Below are positions 5,691-5,950 of a stretch of 5,950 nt of DNA, one piece after another (the stretch's first letter is position 1; each line of letters opens with the position of its first letter). The stretch is from Acetobacteraceae bacterium (GTDB lineage Bacteria > Pseudomonadota > Alphaproteobacteria > Acetobacterales > Acetobacteraceae), in NCBI GenBank assembly GCA_027340195.1, contig DAHWNE010000278.1:1-5950 (forward strand). Reading direction: 5' to 3'. The position numbers were made by a program, and so were the translations under genes. The notes under the pieces are model-generated. The model saw nothing but the letters and a program-made list of their open reading frames with translations, was not told the DNA's origin and did no database searches.

Positions 5691-5950
5691 GTGAGGCAAC
5701 ACGGGGCGCAGCGGCGGGACCGGTTCGGCGGGCCGGCGGCGCTCTCGGCACTGTTGCATGCGCTGGTGCTGGCGGGGCTGATCCTGGCGGCGCGGCAGCG
5801 GGTGCCTGTGCCGCATTGGTTGCCGCCGCCCTCGGTGCGGATGCTGTTCCAGGGCGGGGGGGCGAAGCAGGCGGCGGTGCCGAATCCGGCGACGCGGCGG
5901 CCGCATCGGCCGGCCTCGCCGGCGCCGGCGCCGGTGGTGCGGCCGGCGCC
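5691..5950 (+). CDS. TonB-like energy transducer, N-terminal part (cut by window end)
   Basis: The first 86 residues are visible and the gene continues past the window. Starting at GTG 5691, a short basic N-terminus (Arg2, Arg8, Arg9, Arg11) is followed by one hydrophobic segment at about 16-34, then a long proline/alanine-rich stretch from about residue 38. The membrane segment contains Ser19-x-x-x-His23. This is the S-x-x-x-H pattern of TonB through which it couples to ExbB/ExbD. The layout (one inner-membrane anchor and a stiff proline-rich periplasmic arm) fits TonB, which delivers energy to outer-membrane receptors. The C-terminal receptor-binding domain is not in view, so another TonB/TolA-like protein remains possible. 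The start is uncertain: GTG 5673 is in frame and would add six residues, and neither has an ideal ribosome site. It is divergent from the GMC gene and probably a separate unit. A run of seven G at 5856-5862 lies in frame within the coding sequence. Confidence 0.72.
   Translation, partial: MRQHGAQRRDRFGGPAALSALLHALVLAGLILAARQRVPVPHWLPPPSVRMLFQGGGAKQAAVPNPATRRPHRPASPAPAPVVRPA

Noticed and set aside
5856..5862. A run of seven G in the TonB-like gene as a phase-variation tract
   Set aside because: The run is short, keeps the frame intact and is unremarkable at this GC content; there is no second sign of phase variation.

Overview
The window comes from a very GC-rich genome with tightly packed genes. 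The likely source is an alphaproteobacterium, possibly of the Acetobacteraceae/Rhodospirillales type. That placement is an inference from base composition, gene content and the style of the partial TonB, not from a marker gene. I see no RNA genes, insertion sequences, CRISPR array, phage genes or origin.

Layout. Positions 1-225 are a control region with a TTGACA -35 box (121-126), a perfect 18-bp palindrome (128-145) and a LacI-type operator-like palindrome (148-163). Next come two plus-strand genes with overlapping stop and start: a family I acyl-CoA:carboxylate CoA-transferase (226-1815) and a shikimate-dehydrogenase-like oxidoreductase (1815-2621). Two minus-strand genes run towards them, with only 11 bp between the converging stop codons. 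These are a GMC-family FAD oxidoreductase (5527-3929) followed, 39 bp downstream, by an M20-type N-carbamoyl-amino-acid/allantoate amidohydrolase (3889-2633). After a 163-bp divergent gap, a plus-strand TonB-like gene starts at about 5691 and is cut by the window end.

Working together. All four complete genes encode small-molecule catabolic enzymes: FAD-dependent alcohol oxidation, C-N hydrolysis of a ureido or carbamoyl compound, an NAD(P)-linked dehydrogenase and CoA transfer. They look like two converging operons for using an organic carbon or nitrogen source, with the plus-strand operon under a LacI-type regulator. The substrate cannot be read from the sequence.

The most unusual point is the dehydrogenase. 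It keeps the catalytic Lys/Asp pair of shikimate dehydrogenase. However, several shikimate-contacting positions are changed, and it carries acidic residues where the NADP-binding Asn-Arg-Thr motif normally sits. It is therefore probably not a housekeeping AroE. The TonB-like gene is probably a separate unit for energising outer-membrane transport.
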